A stretch of 64,000 nt of DNA, from NCBI GenBank assembly GCA_016415585.1, contig CP066552.1, positions 1,178,001-1,242,000 of the forward strand, in the 5' to 3' direction. This stretch comes from Pectobacterium carotovorum. Its GTDB lineage: Bacteria; Pseudomonadota; Gammaproteobacteria; Enterobacterales; Enterobacteriaceae. Made by a program: the position numbers and the translations under genes. How positions within the stretch are numbered: the stretch's first letter is position 1; every line of letters begins with the position of its first letter. The notes under the pieces are model-generated. The model saw only the letters and a program-made list of their open reading frames with translations. It was not told the origin of the DNA and searched no databases. Of this stretch, positions 28,604-39,880 are shown piece after piece.

Positions 28604-28789
28604 ATGCTTATTTTGACTCGTCGAGTTGGCGAAACCCTCATGATCGGCGATGAGGTAACGGTTACCGTATTAGGAGTGAAAGGCAACCAGGTGCGTATTG
28701 GTGTTAATGCACCTAAAGAGGTTTCTGTCCACCGTGAAGAGATCTATCAGCGTATTCAGGCCGAAAAATCTCAACCAACGTCATATTGA
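28604..28789 (+). CDS. csrA: Carbon storage regulator
   Basis: RNA-binding dimer that represses or stabilises GGA-containing mRNAs; in soft-rot bacteria (as RsmA) it restrains extracellular enzymes and quorum-dependent virulence. 61 residues, [18 protein letters not shown] start, RNA-contact residues Leu4, Arg6, Arg7 and Arg44 all present (Arg44 in [10 protein letters not shown]). Ribosome site AAGGAG. Confidence 0.98.
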   Translation: MLILTRRVGETLMIGDEVTVTVLGVKGNQVRIGVNAPKEVSVHREEIYQRIQAEKSQPTSY

Positions 28790-28992
28790 TTGACAATGCG
28801 TCTCGTGTTCGCGGGACGCACTTGTTATTTCCCGCTTTTCCCCCACACATTTATCGATATATCCATTTTTACTGTGCGCTTCCTTTGGCAAGGTAACCGC
28901 CTGTTTTTCTGTCGATAAAATAGACTTTTTGTTGTGAAAGTGCGCGTCTTGGATGCGAATTGTTCAAACGAACACAAGGTGGGAAAAATTGT

Positions 28993-29020
28993 TTGACTTA
29001 TAAGTCTGGGAAAGTAATAT
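28993..29020 (+). promoter_or_regulatory. tRNA operon promoter
   Basis: -35 TTGACT (28993-28998), 16-base spacer, -10 TAATAT (29015-29020), followed by GTGCGCC, a GC-rich discriminator typical of stringently controlled stable RNA promoters. It lies 64 bases before tRNA-Ser. Confidence 0.7.
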
Positions 29021-29083
29021 GTGCGCCACGCAGTACCGGTGAGCACTAACAAGAAGTTCTTAGTAGCGAATCAGGTAATGTAA

Positions 29084-29176
29084 GGTGAGGTGGCCGAGAG
29101 GCTGAAGGCGCTCCCCTGCTAAGGGAGTATGCGGTCAAAAGCTGCATCGAGGGTTCGAATCCCTCCCTCACCGCCA
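29084..29176 (+). tRNA. serV: tRNA-Ser (GCT)
   Basis: 93 bases with class II long variable arm, anticodon GCT in CCCTGCTAAG, encoded CCA. First of a tRNA operon after csrA, as serV-argVYZQ in E. coli. Confidence 0.97.
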
Positions 29177-29184
29177 TTTAATAT

Positions 29185-29261
29185 GCATCCGTAGCTCAGC
29201 TGGATAGAGTACTCGGCTACGAACCGAGCGGTCGGAGGTTCGAATCCTCCCGGATGCACCA
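29185..29261 (+). tRNA. tRNA-Arg (ACG), copy 1
   Basis: 77 bases, GCATCCG ... CGGATGCACCA, anticodon ACG (wobble A becomes inosine). Identical to the two following copies as read. Confidence 0.97.
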
Positions 29262-29332
29262 TTAAATACTGCCTTTGCAAGGCAAGTAGTATTAGTGAAA
29301 GCAAGTTTTGTCGCAGATGAAGAATTATCAAT

Positions 29333-29409
29333 GCATCCGTAGCTCAGCTGGATAGAGTACTCGGCTACGAACCGAGCGGTCGGAGGTTCGAATCCTCCCG
29401 GATGCACCA
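29333..29409 (+). tRNA. tRNA-Arg (ACG), copy 2
   Basis: Same 77-base sequence as copy 1. A 70-base spacer separates them. Confidence 0.97.
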
Positions 29410-29473
29410 TATTTCGATATGGATAAGGTTGTTATCTTGTTCTTATAATCAGCCTACGCGGCCTATAAGTACA

Positions 29474-29545
29474 AGGGAGGAAAACGTTGCTTTAGCAACG
29501 GCCCGAAGGGCGAGGCGAAGCCGAGTAATCCTCCCGGATGCACCA
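29474..29545 (+). repeat. Spacer element ending in a tRNA-Arg 3' end copy
   Basis: Three small hairpins in a row (ACGTTGC-TTTA-GCAACG, GCCC-GAA-GGGC and GGC-GAA-GCC) precede AATCCTCCCGGATGCACCA, the last 19 bases of the tRNA-Arg gene including CCA. Reminiscent of the tRNA-end-containing repeats of the E. coli tyrT operon. Probably a duplication product; transcribed with the tRNAs. Confidence 0.7.
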
Positions 29546-29597
29546 TTCTTAAGTATCTCGTTTAATTGCTCACCCCATTATTTCTGCACCACACTCT

Positions 29598-29674
29598 GCA
29601 TCCGTAGCTCAGCTGGATAGAGTACTCGGCTACGAACCGAGCGGTCGGAGGTTCGAATCCTCCCGGATGCACCA
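29598..29674 (+). tRNA. tRNA-Arg (ACG), copy 3
   Basis: Same 77-base sequence as copies 1 and 2, 188 bases after copy 2. Confidence 0.97.
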
Positions 29675-30058
29675 TATTTTGATGTAAATAAAACTCTTAC
29701 CTTAGTTAATCGATAAGCGTAGAGTAATCTTGTTTTAGCAACGTCCTGAAGTACTAAGCAAGCCAGATAATTTCCTCCGATGCCCCATTTCTGTTTTAGC
29801 AACCGCTCTCTACCCTATTTTCGCGCTCTGATGGCACAGCCTTCTGTTCTGCTGATATCAGAATGATATTTTTCTCATTACTCCCGTGTATTAATTCTTG
29901 CCTCTCTCTTGCCTATATTGATATTGAGCCGACGAATAAATGAAGGTTGTCTACTCCTATGGAGGTAATAACCTGTTTTTTATAAGGTTATTGAATAAGC
30001 GACAACGTTTTCACTTTACGATAAAGTAAGCTCTCTTTTCAGTGATCATGGAGTCATG
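29675..30058. other. Intergenic region after the tRNA operon
   Basis: About 380 bases with no gene. At 29728-29788 lies a decayed copy of the spacer element (GTTTTAGCAACG ... TTTCCTCCGATGCCCCA). The rest is AT-rich and presumably holds the yqaB promoter. No clear Rho-independent terminator is seen for the tRNA operon. Confidence 0.5.
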
Positions 30059-30625
30059 ATGTACGATCGCTATCAAGGGCTGATCTTTGATATGGATGGC
30101 ACCCTGCTTGATACCGAACCAACGCACCATAAAGCGTGGGATCAGGTTCTTGCCCTATATGGTATGAGATATGATGCCAGTGCCATGACCGCATTGAACG
30201 GCTCGCCCACCTGGCGTATTGCACAGCGTATTATCGACAGTCATCAAGCTGATATTGATGCTCACCAACTCGCGGCGGAAAAAACCGCTGTGGTTGAGGA
30301 GATGCTGCTGGATACCGTAAAACCACTGCCGCTGATTGATGTTGTTAAGCACTATCGCGGACGGCGTCCGATGGCAGTTGGCACAGGTAGCACGCATGGC
30401 ATGGCTGATAGATTGCTAACGCATTTAGGGCTGCATGATTATTTTGATGCAATCGTTGGGGCTGATGATGTTATGCAGCATAAGCCTTTCCCCGATACCT
30501 TTCTGCGTTGCGCTACATTGATTTCTGTCGCACCAGAACACTGTATCGTGTTTGAAGATGCTGACTACGGCATTGAAGCCGCTAAACGCGCTAACATGGC
30601 CGTGGTTGACGTCCGTACATTGTGA
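30059..30625 (+). CDS. yqaB: HAD sugar phosphatase YqaB
   Basis: HAD-superfamily phosphatase, in E. coli active on fructose 1-phosphate and 6-phosphogluconate. 188 residues. Motif I is FDMDGTLLDTEP (nucleophile first Asp), Thr in VGTGSTHG is motif II, Lys in MQHKPFPD motif III, and EDADYGIEAA motif IV. ATG at 30059 is chosen because GGAG ends six bases earlier. It overlaps yqaA at its stop. Confidence 0.92.
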   Translation: MYDRYQGLIFDMDGTLLDTEPTHHKAWDQVLALYGMRYDASAMTALNGSPTWRIAQRIIDSHQADIDAHQLAAEKTAVVEEMLLDTVKPLPLIDVVKHYRGRRPMAVGTGSTHGMADRLLTHLGLHDYFDAIVGADDVMQHKPFPDTFLRCATLISVAPEHCIVFEDADYGIEAAKRANMAVVDVRTL

Positions 30626-31050
30626 GTGAATTCTGGGCTGTTTTTTCTCTTTTCTGGAGTAGCCTGCTCAGTGCAACACTGTTGCCTGGCAGTTCGGAAG
30701 TGCTGCTGGTAACGTTATTACTTGCTGACAGTGCAAAACCCTATCTGTTGATTGCTGTGGCAACGGTAGGAAATACGCTGGGCGGGTTAACAAATATTTT
30801 TATAGGGCGCTTACTCCCTCAGCCAAAACAACAAGCTGGGTATTCGGTGGCCATGCGCTGGTTACAGCGCTATGGCTGCGCTGCGTTGTTATTTAGCTGG
30901 GTGCCGGTAGTAGGCGATTTATTGTGCGTGTTAGCGGGTTGGCTACGCATGCCCTGGATGCAATCGGCGGTTTTCATCGGTATTGGAAAAGCGCTGCGGT
31001 ATATCGTATTGGCAGGTATAACGTTGCAGGGGATGGCGTGGTGGCCTTAA
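30622..31050 (+). CDS. yqaA: Inner-membrane protein YqaA
   Basis: DedA/SNARE-associated-like membrane protein of 142 residues with about four hydrophobic segments. TLLPGSSEVLLV near the start and FSWVPVVGDLLCVLAGWLRM near residue 95 are the family marks. GTG start overlapping yqaB; yqaB-yqaA-gshA order matches E. coli. Molecular role unknown. Confidence 0.9.
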   Translation: MSEFWAVFSLFWSSLLSATLLPGSSEVLLVTLLLADSAKPYLLIAVATVGNTLGGLTNIFIGRLLPQPKQQAGYSVAMRWLQRYGCAALLFSWVPVVGDLLCVLAGWLRMPWMQSAVFIGIGKALRYIVLAGITLQGMAWWP

Positions 31051-31117
31051 CCAGATTGCAATGCGAACTGGTGAGTGCTGCTGAGTTTCAATTATGCTTA
31101 CAACCATTACATTTTAA

Positions 31118-32686
<1,569 letters not shown>

Positions 32687-32694
32687 AAAGAAAA

Positions 32695-32713
32695 GGCCAC
32701 AGAAACTGTGGCC
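32695..32713 (+). terminator. Hairpin after gshA
   Basis: GGCCACAG-AAA-CTGTGGCC right after the stop, without a clear T run; probably a 3'-end stabiliser or weak terminator. Confidence 0.5.
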
Positions 32714-32838
32714 AAATAAACATCTCTAATAGGGATGATGATAATAAATGCGCGTCTTTCAGTAAGTCAGACTCGCATAAAAAGGAAAAGTTCTCGGAAA
32801 CGAGAAAAAATGAATTTTTTCTATGAGGAGGTGGCATT

Positions 32839-33354
32839 ATGCCGTTACTAGACAGCTTTACCGTTGACCATACCCGTATGGCCGCACCCGCAGTTCGGGT
32901 CGCTAAAACCATGAAAACCCCTCATGGCGACAATATCACGGTATTTGACCTGCGCTTCTGTCGTCCGAACATCGAAGTCATGCCAGAGCGTGGCATCCAT
33001 ACGCTAGAGCACCTGTTTGCTGGCTTTATGCGCGACCATTTAAACGGTGATGGCGTTGAAATTATCGACATTTCTCCGATGGGATGTCGTACGGGTTTCT
33101 ACATGAGTCTGATTGGTACGCCGGACGAGCAACGCGTTGCCGATTCTTGGAAGGCGGCGATGGCGGACGTTCTGAAAGTGACTGACCAGCGTAAAATTCC
33201 TGAGCTGAACGAATTTCAGTGTGGCACCTATGAGATGCACTCACTGAAGGAAGCACAGGAGATTGCTCAGCACATCGTGGATCACGATATTGGTATCAAC
33301 CAAAATGACGATCTGGCGTTGCCGAAAGATAAACTGGCTGAGCTACATATCTAG
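32839..33354 (+). CDS. luxS: S-ribosylhomocysteine lyase
   Basis: Splits S-ribosylhomocysteine into homocysteine and the AI-2 precursor DPD. 171 residues. Zinc ligands: two His in [11 protein letters not shown] and Cys in [10 protein letters not shown]; catalytic Cys in MGCRTGFY. A strong AGGAGGT ribosome site. Neighbour of gshA as in E. coli. Confidence 0.98.
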   Translation: MPLLDSFTVDHTRMAAPAVRVAKTMKTPHGDNITVFDLRFCRPNIEVMPERGIHTLEHLFAGFMRDHLNGDGVEIIDISPMGCRTGFYMSLIGTPDEQRVADSWKAAMADVLKVTDQRKIPELNEFQCGTYEMHSLKEAQEIAQHIVDHDIGINQNDDLALPKDKLAELHI

Positions 33355-33379
33355 TTTGTTGGATATGCGCAGATAAAAA

Positions 33380-33408
33380 AGAGAGCCGAACGTTGGCTCT
33401 CTTTTTTT
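33380..33408. terminator. Bidirectional terminator luxS/ypjD
   Basis: AAAAAAGAGAGCC-GAACGTT-GGCTCTCTTTTTTT, between convergent genes, with an A run on the left and T run on the right. Confidence 0.88.
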
Positions 33409-33423
33409 GTACTCGTGAATGTG

Positions 33424-34218
33424 TCAGACCGCGAGAAAGTGCTGTATAACCCGGCTGCCGAAGTAGGACAGCGTTAGCATCAGTGCGCCGATCAGACTGA
33501 ACCAGACGACGCGCCGTCCCCGCCATCCTTCATGGTAATGTCCCCAGAGCAGCAGAATATAGATGAACCAGGCAAACAGGGAGAACACGGCTTTGTGCAG
33601 GTTCTCTTTGTTATCGATCAGGTCATCCATATAAAACAAACCGGTACAGAGCGTTAGCGTGAGCAAGATGACACCAATCTGCGTGATGTGAAACATCTTA
33701 CGTTCAATGCCCATCAGCGGCGGCATGTCAGCGGCAAAACCCAGCTTTTTATTCTTGAGCAGATAATCAAGCCAGGCAAGCTGGAGCGCATAAAGTGCCG
33801 CAATCAGCAAGGTTGCATAAGAGAAAAGTGCCAGACCGATATGGACCATCAAACCCGGTGACGCTTCCAGATGCGTAATAAATTCACTCGGCATGAAGCT
33901 AGCGAAGGCTAAATTGATCAACGCAAAGGTGTAGACGATAGGAAGAATAAACCAGCCGCGATCGCGCGCGGCGACAATCGTCATAACCGTACAGATGATG
34001 AGACTGACCAGCGAGCCGATATTCAGCAGGCTAAGGTTTTGACCGACTTGAACATCGAAAATACGTTGATAGAGCGCCACCGCATGGCAGAGTAGCGCAG
34101 CGCTGGCCGAGAGTATTGCCAGCCGACGATATGCACTGTTCTTGCGCAGCAGACTGGGGATAATCAGTCCGAGGCTGAGTGTATAGGCGACAAGCGCCAC
34201 AATAGCGAAAACAGACAT
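33424..34218 (-). CDS. ypjD: Inner-membrane protein YpjD
   Basis: CcsA/ResC-like heme-handling family membrane protein, 264 residues, eight hydrophobic segments. The tail has SLFAWFIYILLLWGHYHEGWRGR, given here as LFAWFIYILLLWGHYH, typical of the family. Divergent from ffh, as in E. coli. Exact role in cytochrome assembly not shown. Confidence 0.9.
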   Translation of the reverse strand: MSVFAIVALVAYTLSLGLIIPSLLRKNSAYRRLAILSASAALLCHAVALYQRIFDVQVGQNLSLLNIGSLVSLIICTVMTIVAARDRGWFILPIVYTFALINLAFASFMPSEFITHLEASPGLMVHIGLALFSYATLLIAALYALQLAWLDYLLKNKKLGFAADMPPLMGIERKMFHITQIGVILLTLTLCTGLFYMDDLIDNKENLHKAVFSLFAWFIYILLLWGHYHEGWRGRRVVWFSLIGALMLTLSYFGSRVIQHFLAV

Positions 34219-34387
34219 ACAAATAGGTTATTAAATATCAACTAGGTAAAATAGAGAATCAGTATAGCGTTAGTCGCCGTGGGCACCAACAGTTCTCCAT
34301 CAGCAGCGCTGAGATCGTTGCCGCTTTTGTGTATAATCTCTTCCATTCGTGTCGCGCTGGCGGCCTGTCTTACGTTGAGCATGAGAT

Positions 34388-35749
34388 ATGTTTGAAAATT
34401 TAACCGATCGACTCTCGCGCACATTGCGCAATATCAGCGGCCGCGGGCGGTTGACTGAAGAAAACATTAAAGAAACGTTGCGTGAAGTGCGTATGGCATT
34501 GCTGGAAGCCGACGTCGCGTTACCCGTGGTGCGTGATTTTATCAATCGTGTAAAAGAACGTGCTGTTGGGCATGAGGTCAACAAAAGCCTGACGCCGGGT
34601 CAAGAGTTCGTCAAGATTGTTAAGAATGAACTCGTCAGCGCAATGGGTGAAATTAACGCCGAGCTGAATCTTGCCGCACAGCCGCCTGCGGTTGTTCTGA
34701 TGGCCGGTCTGCAAGGTGCGGGTAAAACGACCAGCGTGGGCAAGCTGGGTAAATTCCTGCGCGAAAAGCATAAGAAAAAAGTGCTGGTGGTTTCAGCTGA
34801 CGTTTATCGCCCTGCGGCGATTAAACAGTTGGAAACATTGGCAGAGCAGGTGGGGGTCGATTTCTTCCCGTCAGACGTGCAGGAAAAGCCACTTGCTATC
34901 GTAGAACGTGCATTACAACACGCTAAGCTGAAGTTCTACGATGTCTTGTTAGTCGATACCGCGGGCCGTCTCCACGTTGACGACGCGATGATGGACGAAA
35001 TCAAGCAGGTTCACGCGGCGATTAAGCCGGTTGAAACGCTGTTTGTGGTTGATGCCATGACGGGGCAGGATGCGGCGAATACGGCGAAAGCTTTTAATGA
35101 AGCGCTGCCGCTGACCGGTGTGATCCTCACCAAAATTGATGGTGACGCCCGTGGCGGTGCGGCATTATCTATCCGCCATATTACTGGCAAGCCCATTAAA
35201 TTCCTCGGTGTCGGCGAAAAAACCGAAGCGCTGGAGCCGTTCTACCCTGAGCGCGTTGCATCACGCATTCTCGGTATGGGCGATGTGCTTTCACTGATTG
35301 AAGATATTGAAAGCAAGGTCGATCGTACACAGGCAGAAAAGCTTGCTAATAAGTTGAAGAAGGGCGATGGGTTTGATTTGACCGATTTCCTGGACCAGCT
35401 CAAGCAGATGCGCAACATGGGCGGCATGGCAAGTATGATGAGCAAAATGCCGGGCATGGGCCAACTGCCTGATAATGTTAAATCACAAATGGATGACAAG
35501 GTGTTGGTGCGTATGGAGGCGATCATTAATTCGATGACGCGTCAGGAGCGTGCCAAACCTGAGATTATTAAAGGATCGCGTAAACGTCGTATCGCGCAAG
35601 GTTCCGGCATGCAGGTACAGGATGTGAACCGTCTTCTGAAACAATTCGATGATATGCAACGCATGATGAAGAAGATGAAAAACGGCGGTCTGGCGAAAAT
35701 GATGCGCGGTATGAAAGGGATGATGCCACCTGGATTCCCTGGGCGTTAA
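34388..35749 (+). CDS. ffh: Signal recognition particle protein Ffh
   Basis: GTPase that, with 4.5S RNA, targets inner-membrane proteins to SecYEG. 453 residues. N domain first; G1 is GLQGAGKTTSVGKLGKFL (about 105); DTAGRLHVD is G3, TKIDGDARGG is G4/G5 region. The Met-rich M domain (about 330-453) shows MRNMGGMASMMSKMPGMG and a C-terminal MMRGMKGMMPPGFPG. Confidence 0.98.
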   Translation: MFENLTDRLSRTLRNISGRGRLTEENIKETLREVRMALLEADVALPVVRDFINRVKERAVGHEVNKSLTPGQEFVKIVKNELVSAMGEINAELNLAAQPPAVVLMAGLQGAGKTTSVGKLGKFLREKHKKKVLVVSADVYRPAAIKQLETLAEQVGVDFFPSDVQEKPLAIVERALQHAKLKFYDVLLVDTAGRLHVDDAMMDEIKQVHAAIKPVETLFVVDAMTGQDAANTAKAFNEALPLTGVILTKIDGDARGGAALSIRHITGKPIKFLGVGEKTEALEPFYPERVASRILGMGDVLSLIEDIESKVDRTQAEKLANKLKKGDGFDLTDFLDQLKQMRNMGGMASMMSKMPGMGQLPDNVKSQMDDKVLVRMEAIINSMTRQERAKPEIIKGSRKRRIAQGSGMQVQDVNRLLKQFDDMQRMMKKMKNGGLAKMMRGMKGMMPPGFPGR

Positions 35750-35906
35750 TCACCGAAATTGATGGTGCTGAGAAACTCTTGGCGTGATTATACGCTTTAG
35801 ATTGCTTTTTGCGCCAAAATGAGTAAAATTTTCGGGCTTTTTATATGACATACTGGGCTCCGTTCCTCGATGGGGCCCAGTTGTTTTATTCACTAAAGAG
35901 GATGTT

Positions 35907-36155
35907 ATGGTAACAATTCGTTTGGCACGTGGCGGCGCGAAAAAACGCCCCTTCTATCAAGTAGTCGTGACCGATAGCCGCAATGCGCGCGATGGTCGTT
36001 TCATCGAGCGCGTAGGTTTCTTCAACCCAATCGCATCTGGTCAAGCAGAAGCCCTGCGTCTGGATCTGGACCGTATCGAGCATTGGCTTGGTCTGGGTGC
36101 AACTGTGTCTGATCGCGTATCTTCGCTGATCAAAGACGCTAAAAAAGCAGCATAA
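35907..36155 (+). CDS. rpsP: 30S ribosomal protein S16
   Basis: 82 residues, [20 protein letters not shown] start, typical of S16. First gene of rpsP-rimM-trmD-rplS. Confidence 0.98.
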   Translation: MVTIRLARGGAKKRPFYQVVVTDSRNARDGRFIERVGFFNPIASGQAEALRLDLDRIEHWLGLGATVSDRVSSLIKDAKKAA

Positions 36156-36173
36156 CCTGTTGCGGTGGTGATA

Positions 36174-36722
36174 ATGAGCAATCAACTCAGCCCAAAACCT
36201 CCTGTTAACCCGATTGTGATGGGGAAGATAGGGTCGGCATATGGCATCCGAGGTTGGCTCAGAGTGTTTTCATCCACCGAAGATGCCGAGAGCATTTTTG
36301 ATTATCAACCTTGGTTCATCCAGAGTAAAAGCGGTTGGCAGCTTGTCGAGATTGAAGGCTGGAAGTATCACAATCAGGATCTGATCATCAAAGTGAAAGG
36401 TGCTGATGACCGTGATGCGGCTAATTTACTGACTAATTGTGAAATTGTCGTAGATTCGTCACAACTGCCTGATCTGGGCGAAGGTGATTATTACTGGAAG
36501 GATCTTATTGGCTGTCAGGTCGTGACCGTAACGGGTTATGAGTTAGGTAAAATCATCGACATGATGGAAACCGGCTCGAACGATGTGATGGTAATAAAGG
36601 CTAACCTGAAAGATGCCTTCGGAGTCAAGGAACGGCTGGTTCCGTTCCTCACCGAACAGGTTGTTAAGCGCGTCGACCTTTCTGCTCAAACTATTGAAGT
36701 AGATTGGGATCCTGGTTTTTGA
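36174..36722 (+). CDS. rimM: 16S rRNA maturation factor RimM
   Basis: Binds S19 and helps 30S head maturation. 182 residues; N-terminal [17 protein letters not shown] and C-terminal PRC-like barrel with [10 protein letters not shown] and RLVPFL. ATG at 36174 (MSNQLSPK) aligns with E. coli; upstream GTGs are ignored. 18 bases after rpsP. Confidence 0.97.
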   Translation: MSNQLSPKPPVNPIVMGKIGSAYGIRGWLRVFSSTEDAESIFDYQPWFIQSKSGWQLVEIEGWKYHNQDLIIKVKGADDRDAANLLTNCEIVVDSSQLPDLGEGDYYWKDLIGCQVVTVTGYELGKIIDMMETGSNDVMVIKANLKDAFGVKERLVPFLTEQVVKRVDLSAQTIEVDWDPGF

Positions 36723-36760
36723 ACTCTGAATCGACCAGTAGTACCCAGCGGAACGAGACT

Positions 36761-37516
36761 ATGTGGATTGGGGTGATTAGCCTGTTTCCAGAGATGTTCC
36801 GGGCAATTACTGATTACGGAGTTACTGGCCGGGCAGTTAAAAATGGCCTGCTGAACGTACAGTATTGGAGTCCTCGTGATTTCACTTACGATCGGCATCG
36901 CACCGTGGACGACCGGCCTTATGGCGGCGGCCCCGGAATGCTGATGATGGTGCAACCTTTACGGGATGCGATCCACGCAGCAAAAGCAGCGGCAGGCGAA
37001 GGCGTGAAAGTGATTTATTTATCACCTCAGGGCCGTAAATTAGATCAGCAAGGCGTACATCAACTCGCTACGAACCAGAAGATGATTCTGGTCTGTGGAC
37101 GGTACGAAGGGATTGATGAGCGCGTAATTAAAACCGAAATCGATGAAGAATGGTCGATAGGAGATTACGTACTCAGCGGTGGGGAACTGCCAGCGATGAC
37201 CCTGATTGACTCCGTTGCCCGCTTTATTCCGGGCGTTCTGGGGCATCAGGCTTCAGCAGAAGAAGATTCTTTTGCTGATGGATTGCTGGATTGTCCTCAT
37301 TTCACTCGCCCTGAAATACTGGAAGGCATGGATGTTCCGGCAGTGTTACTGTCTGGCAACCATGCAGAAATACGCCGCTGGCGATTGAAGCAGTCGCTGG
37401 GCCGAACCTGGCTTAGAAGACCTGAACTTCTGAAAAGCCTAGCTCTGACTGACGAGCAAACAAGGTTGCTGGCTGAGTTCCAACGTGAATATCAGTCTGA
37501 GCAACAAGAGTATTAG
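36761..37516 (+). CDS. trmD: tRNA (guanine-37-N1)-methyltransferase
   Basis: Methylates G37 in tRNAs next to the anticodon, preventing +1 frameshifts. 251 residues. SPOUT-knot SAM site: [14 protein letters not shown] and [15 protein letters not shown]; early [17 protein letters not shown] at 36761 ([13 protein letters not shown]) is the family start. Confidence 0.98.
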   Translation: MWIGVISLFPEMFRAITDYGVTGRAVKNGLLNVQYWSPRDFTYDRHRTVDDRPYGGGPGMLMMVQPLRDAIHAAKAAAGEGVKVIYLSPQGRKLDQQGVHQLATNQKMILVCGRYEGIDERVIKTEIDEEWSIGDYVLSGGELPAMTLIDSVARFIPGVLGHQASAEEDSFADGLLDCPHFTRPEILEGMDVPAVLLSGNHAEIRRWRLKQSLGRTWLRRPELLKSLALTDEQTRLLAEFQREYQSEQQEY

Positions 37517-37564
37517 GTGGTTACGCCGGTTTGACCTGACGAACCCAACTATCAGTTTACCTAG

Positions 37565-37927
<363 letters not shown>

Positions 37928-37965
37928 GATAGCGCTTTCGCAACATCCGAAAGTTGTTATTAATA

Positions 37966-37998
37966 AGGGGTTTAGCCAAAGGCTAAGCCCCTTTTTTT
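37966..37998 (+). terminator. rplS operon terminator
   Basis: AGGGGTTTAGCC-AAA-GGCTAAGCCCCT followed by seven T. Confidence 0.92.
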
Positions 37999-38110
37999 AT
38001 GCTGGATGGCCGCAAAATGTCCATAGAGCATGGTTGTGTGGTAGTCCTCTTTCTGGGAATGAGGGCTTTGCTTAAGGCCCGAGTCTAAATGATGGCCCGT
38101 GTTGGTAGTA

Positions 38111-38135
38111 AAAAGCCCACCATTTTGGTGGGCTT
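38111..38135 (-). terminator. Terminator of methyltransferase gene
   Basis: AAGCCCACC-ATTTT-GGTGGGCTT with the A run on the left, so it fits the minus-strand gene ending at 38286, 150 bases away. Confidence 0.6.
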
Positions 38136-38285
38136 CGCTTTCCCTGGTGCCATCATTATTGTTTGAATTTCAGTACCATGATGACATTAGGTGTGGTTAT
38201 TTTATAAACGTTTATACAGATCAATTTTTCAATATTGATCGGTTACGGCGATCAAAACATCGTGTTGATACCGTTTTTATCCTGT

Positions 38286-39224
38286 TCAGAACGGCTTATT
38301 CGCGATAACAGTTGGGTACATGTGCATATGATCGTTAATGAACTGAATATCGGTGAATCCGGCCTGCTCTAGCTGCGACTGTGTTTGTTTATGGGTACGA
38401 AACGCTGTCCAGGTTGCCCCAATAATACGTGAGAAAAGCACATATTGGAGGGCTAGCAATTTTGGATCGGTGTTTATCCATGGGGAGTCTTGCGACAGCG
38501 TAGGAGGAGGCGTCATAAAGCTGGTTATCAACGTACCTCCTGGTTTCAGCCCAGAGTAAAATACGCGGTAAAGCTCAGTAACTTTGTCATCATCTTGTTC
38601 ATAGACGTTGAGTCCGTTGCTGGTAATCACATCTGCCTGTGCTGCCAAGTCAATTGTCCATGCATCAGCAAGTACCAACGATATATTATTTTCCAGCCCT
38701 TGCTGACTGGCAAGTTTGTAAGCTTCTTCTAGTGCCTCTTTATCCAGATCGATTCCGATTAATTTCACATCTCGATGCCGCGTATAGTCCAACAACAATA
38801 AGTCGGCCATGACACCGCAGGGGACAGATACCATGATAGCGTCTGGGCGCAAGAGTTCTTGAAGCAGACGTTGAAAAATACTGAATCGTTCGCGTGTCGC
38901 TAAAACATTGGGTAACTGGGTGTAGATGATTTCTTCGAGCGGATTAATGTAGTGAGTGGGTCGATGTGCTATCACATTATGCGTCCAGTACGCATTTAAC
39001 CCATGATGTTTCAGTAAAAATTGGCCTAACTTGAGGTGGGAAAACGCGTCCAGAAGCGCGAGTTGCTCTTCTACGGAAATGCCGGGATAGTCGCCGGACT
39101 CGATAATTTTGTTCTTTACTGCGGCGACTCGTTCATCATGGCTTTCCTGAGATGAGGCCGTATGTGATAAGAGTCTTGGGCTGCTATTTAGAGACGAGTT
39201 ATGAGGCTTGCTTGAACCGGACAT
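38286..39224 (-). CDS. Class I SAM methyltransferase
   Basis: A 312-residue protein with a Rossmann methyltransferase fold: VSVPCGVMADLLLLDY (motif I region, about 135), LIGIDLDKEALEEAY (acidic loop), LVLADAWTID and LKPGGTLITSFM. It has a long N-terminal extension of about 85 residues. Start is ATG at 39224, with GGAG seven bases ahead. It stands where E. coli has yfiB-yfiN-yfiR, so it is a species-specific insertion. Substrate unknown. Confidence 0.82.
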   Translation of the reverse strand: MSGSSKPHNSSLNSSPRLLSHTASSQESHDERVAAVKNKIIESGDYPGISVEEQLALLDAFSHLKLGQFLLKHHGLNAYWTHNVIAHRPTHYINPLEEIIYTQLPNVLATRERFSIFQRLLQELLRPDAIMVSVPCGVMADLLLLDYTRHRDVKLIGIDLDKEALEEAYKLASQQGLENNISLVLADAWTIDLAAQADVITSNGLNVYEQDDDKVTELYRVFYSGLKPGGTLITSFMTPPPTLSQDSPWINTDPKLLALQYVLFSRIIGATWTAFRTHKQTQSQLEQAGFTDIQFINDHMHMYPTVIANKPF

Positions 39225-39486
39225 ATGAGCACTCCATAATATCAATCGCTATCAGGAATAATGGTTTTAACTATCAGTGAGGTATGCCTTTCGTTATCCC
39301 AGCATCAGATTGTTAATAACTTAATGTGACTATTTAATGTGAGCGATAATAGAGGGGAGGTATGTCTGACGTATTTCTGTGCGAGTACAAAAGTGAGTAG
39401 AATTGTTACCAGATGCGATGAGCCATAGCGCTTTGCCAGCTAAATTGCTGATGAGTATGGATCATCGCTTTATCTTTGGGAGGATG

Positions 39487-39837
39487 TTAAGGCAGGCTCT
39501 GTTGCCAGCGAGTTCGCAGTGTCTCTGCATTCTCTACGCCATCGCAACTGGCGGGAAAGTTTTTCCCTGCTTTTCCCCATTCTTCCATGTTATCTGTACC
39601 GCAAAAAGCCGACTGTCCGGCCTGATAGCCACGTAAGTAGGTTTCACGGTCGATCTGAGGATTACCAAACCATTCCTGCAAAGTACTATCGTCCTTTACG
39701 ACCATGCCAGAGATTGCATCCTGATAACCCGTTTCGTACCAGAATCCTGACTCACTTTTAGCGGGTAGCGATGGGATGTTGCTTTGACATGCTGTCATTA
39801 AAAGAATTACAGCCAAGACATAACTGTATTTCATCAT
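39487..39837 (-). CDS. yfiL: DUF2799-like lipoprotein YfiL
   Basis: Short lipoprotein of 116 residues: signal peptide MMKYSYVLAVILLMTAC with lipobox LMTAC, then QSNIPSLPAKSES. The mature part has WYETGYQDAISG, the DUF2799 look. Location next to aroF as in E. coli; function unknown. Start 39837 or 39834. Ends without a visible strong terminator. Confidence 0.78.
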   Translation of the reverse strand: MMKYSYVLAVILLMTACQSNIPSLPAKSESGFWYETGYQDAISGMVVKDDSTLQEWFGNPQIDRETYLRGYQAGQSAFCGTDNMEEWGKAGKNFPASCDGVENAETLRTRWQQSLP

Positions 39838-39880
39838 CAAACCTTCAATGTTTCGGCCATCGGCCTGAAGAAGCATCGCA

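Noticed and set aside
29084..30058. Integrated island at the tRNA cluster
   Set aside because: tRNA-end copies exist, but no integrase, phage gene or composition shift is present.
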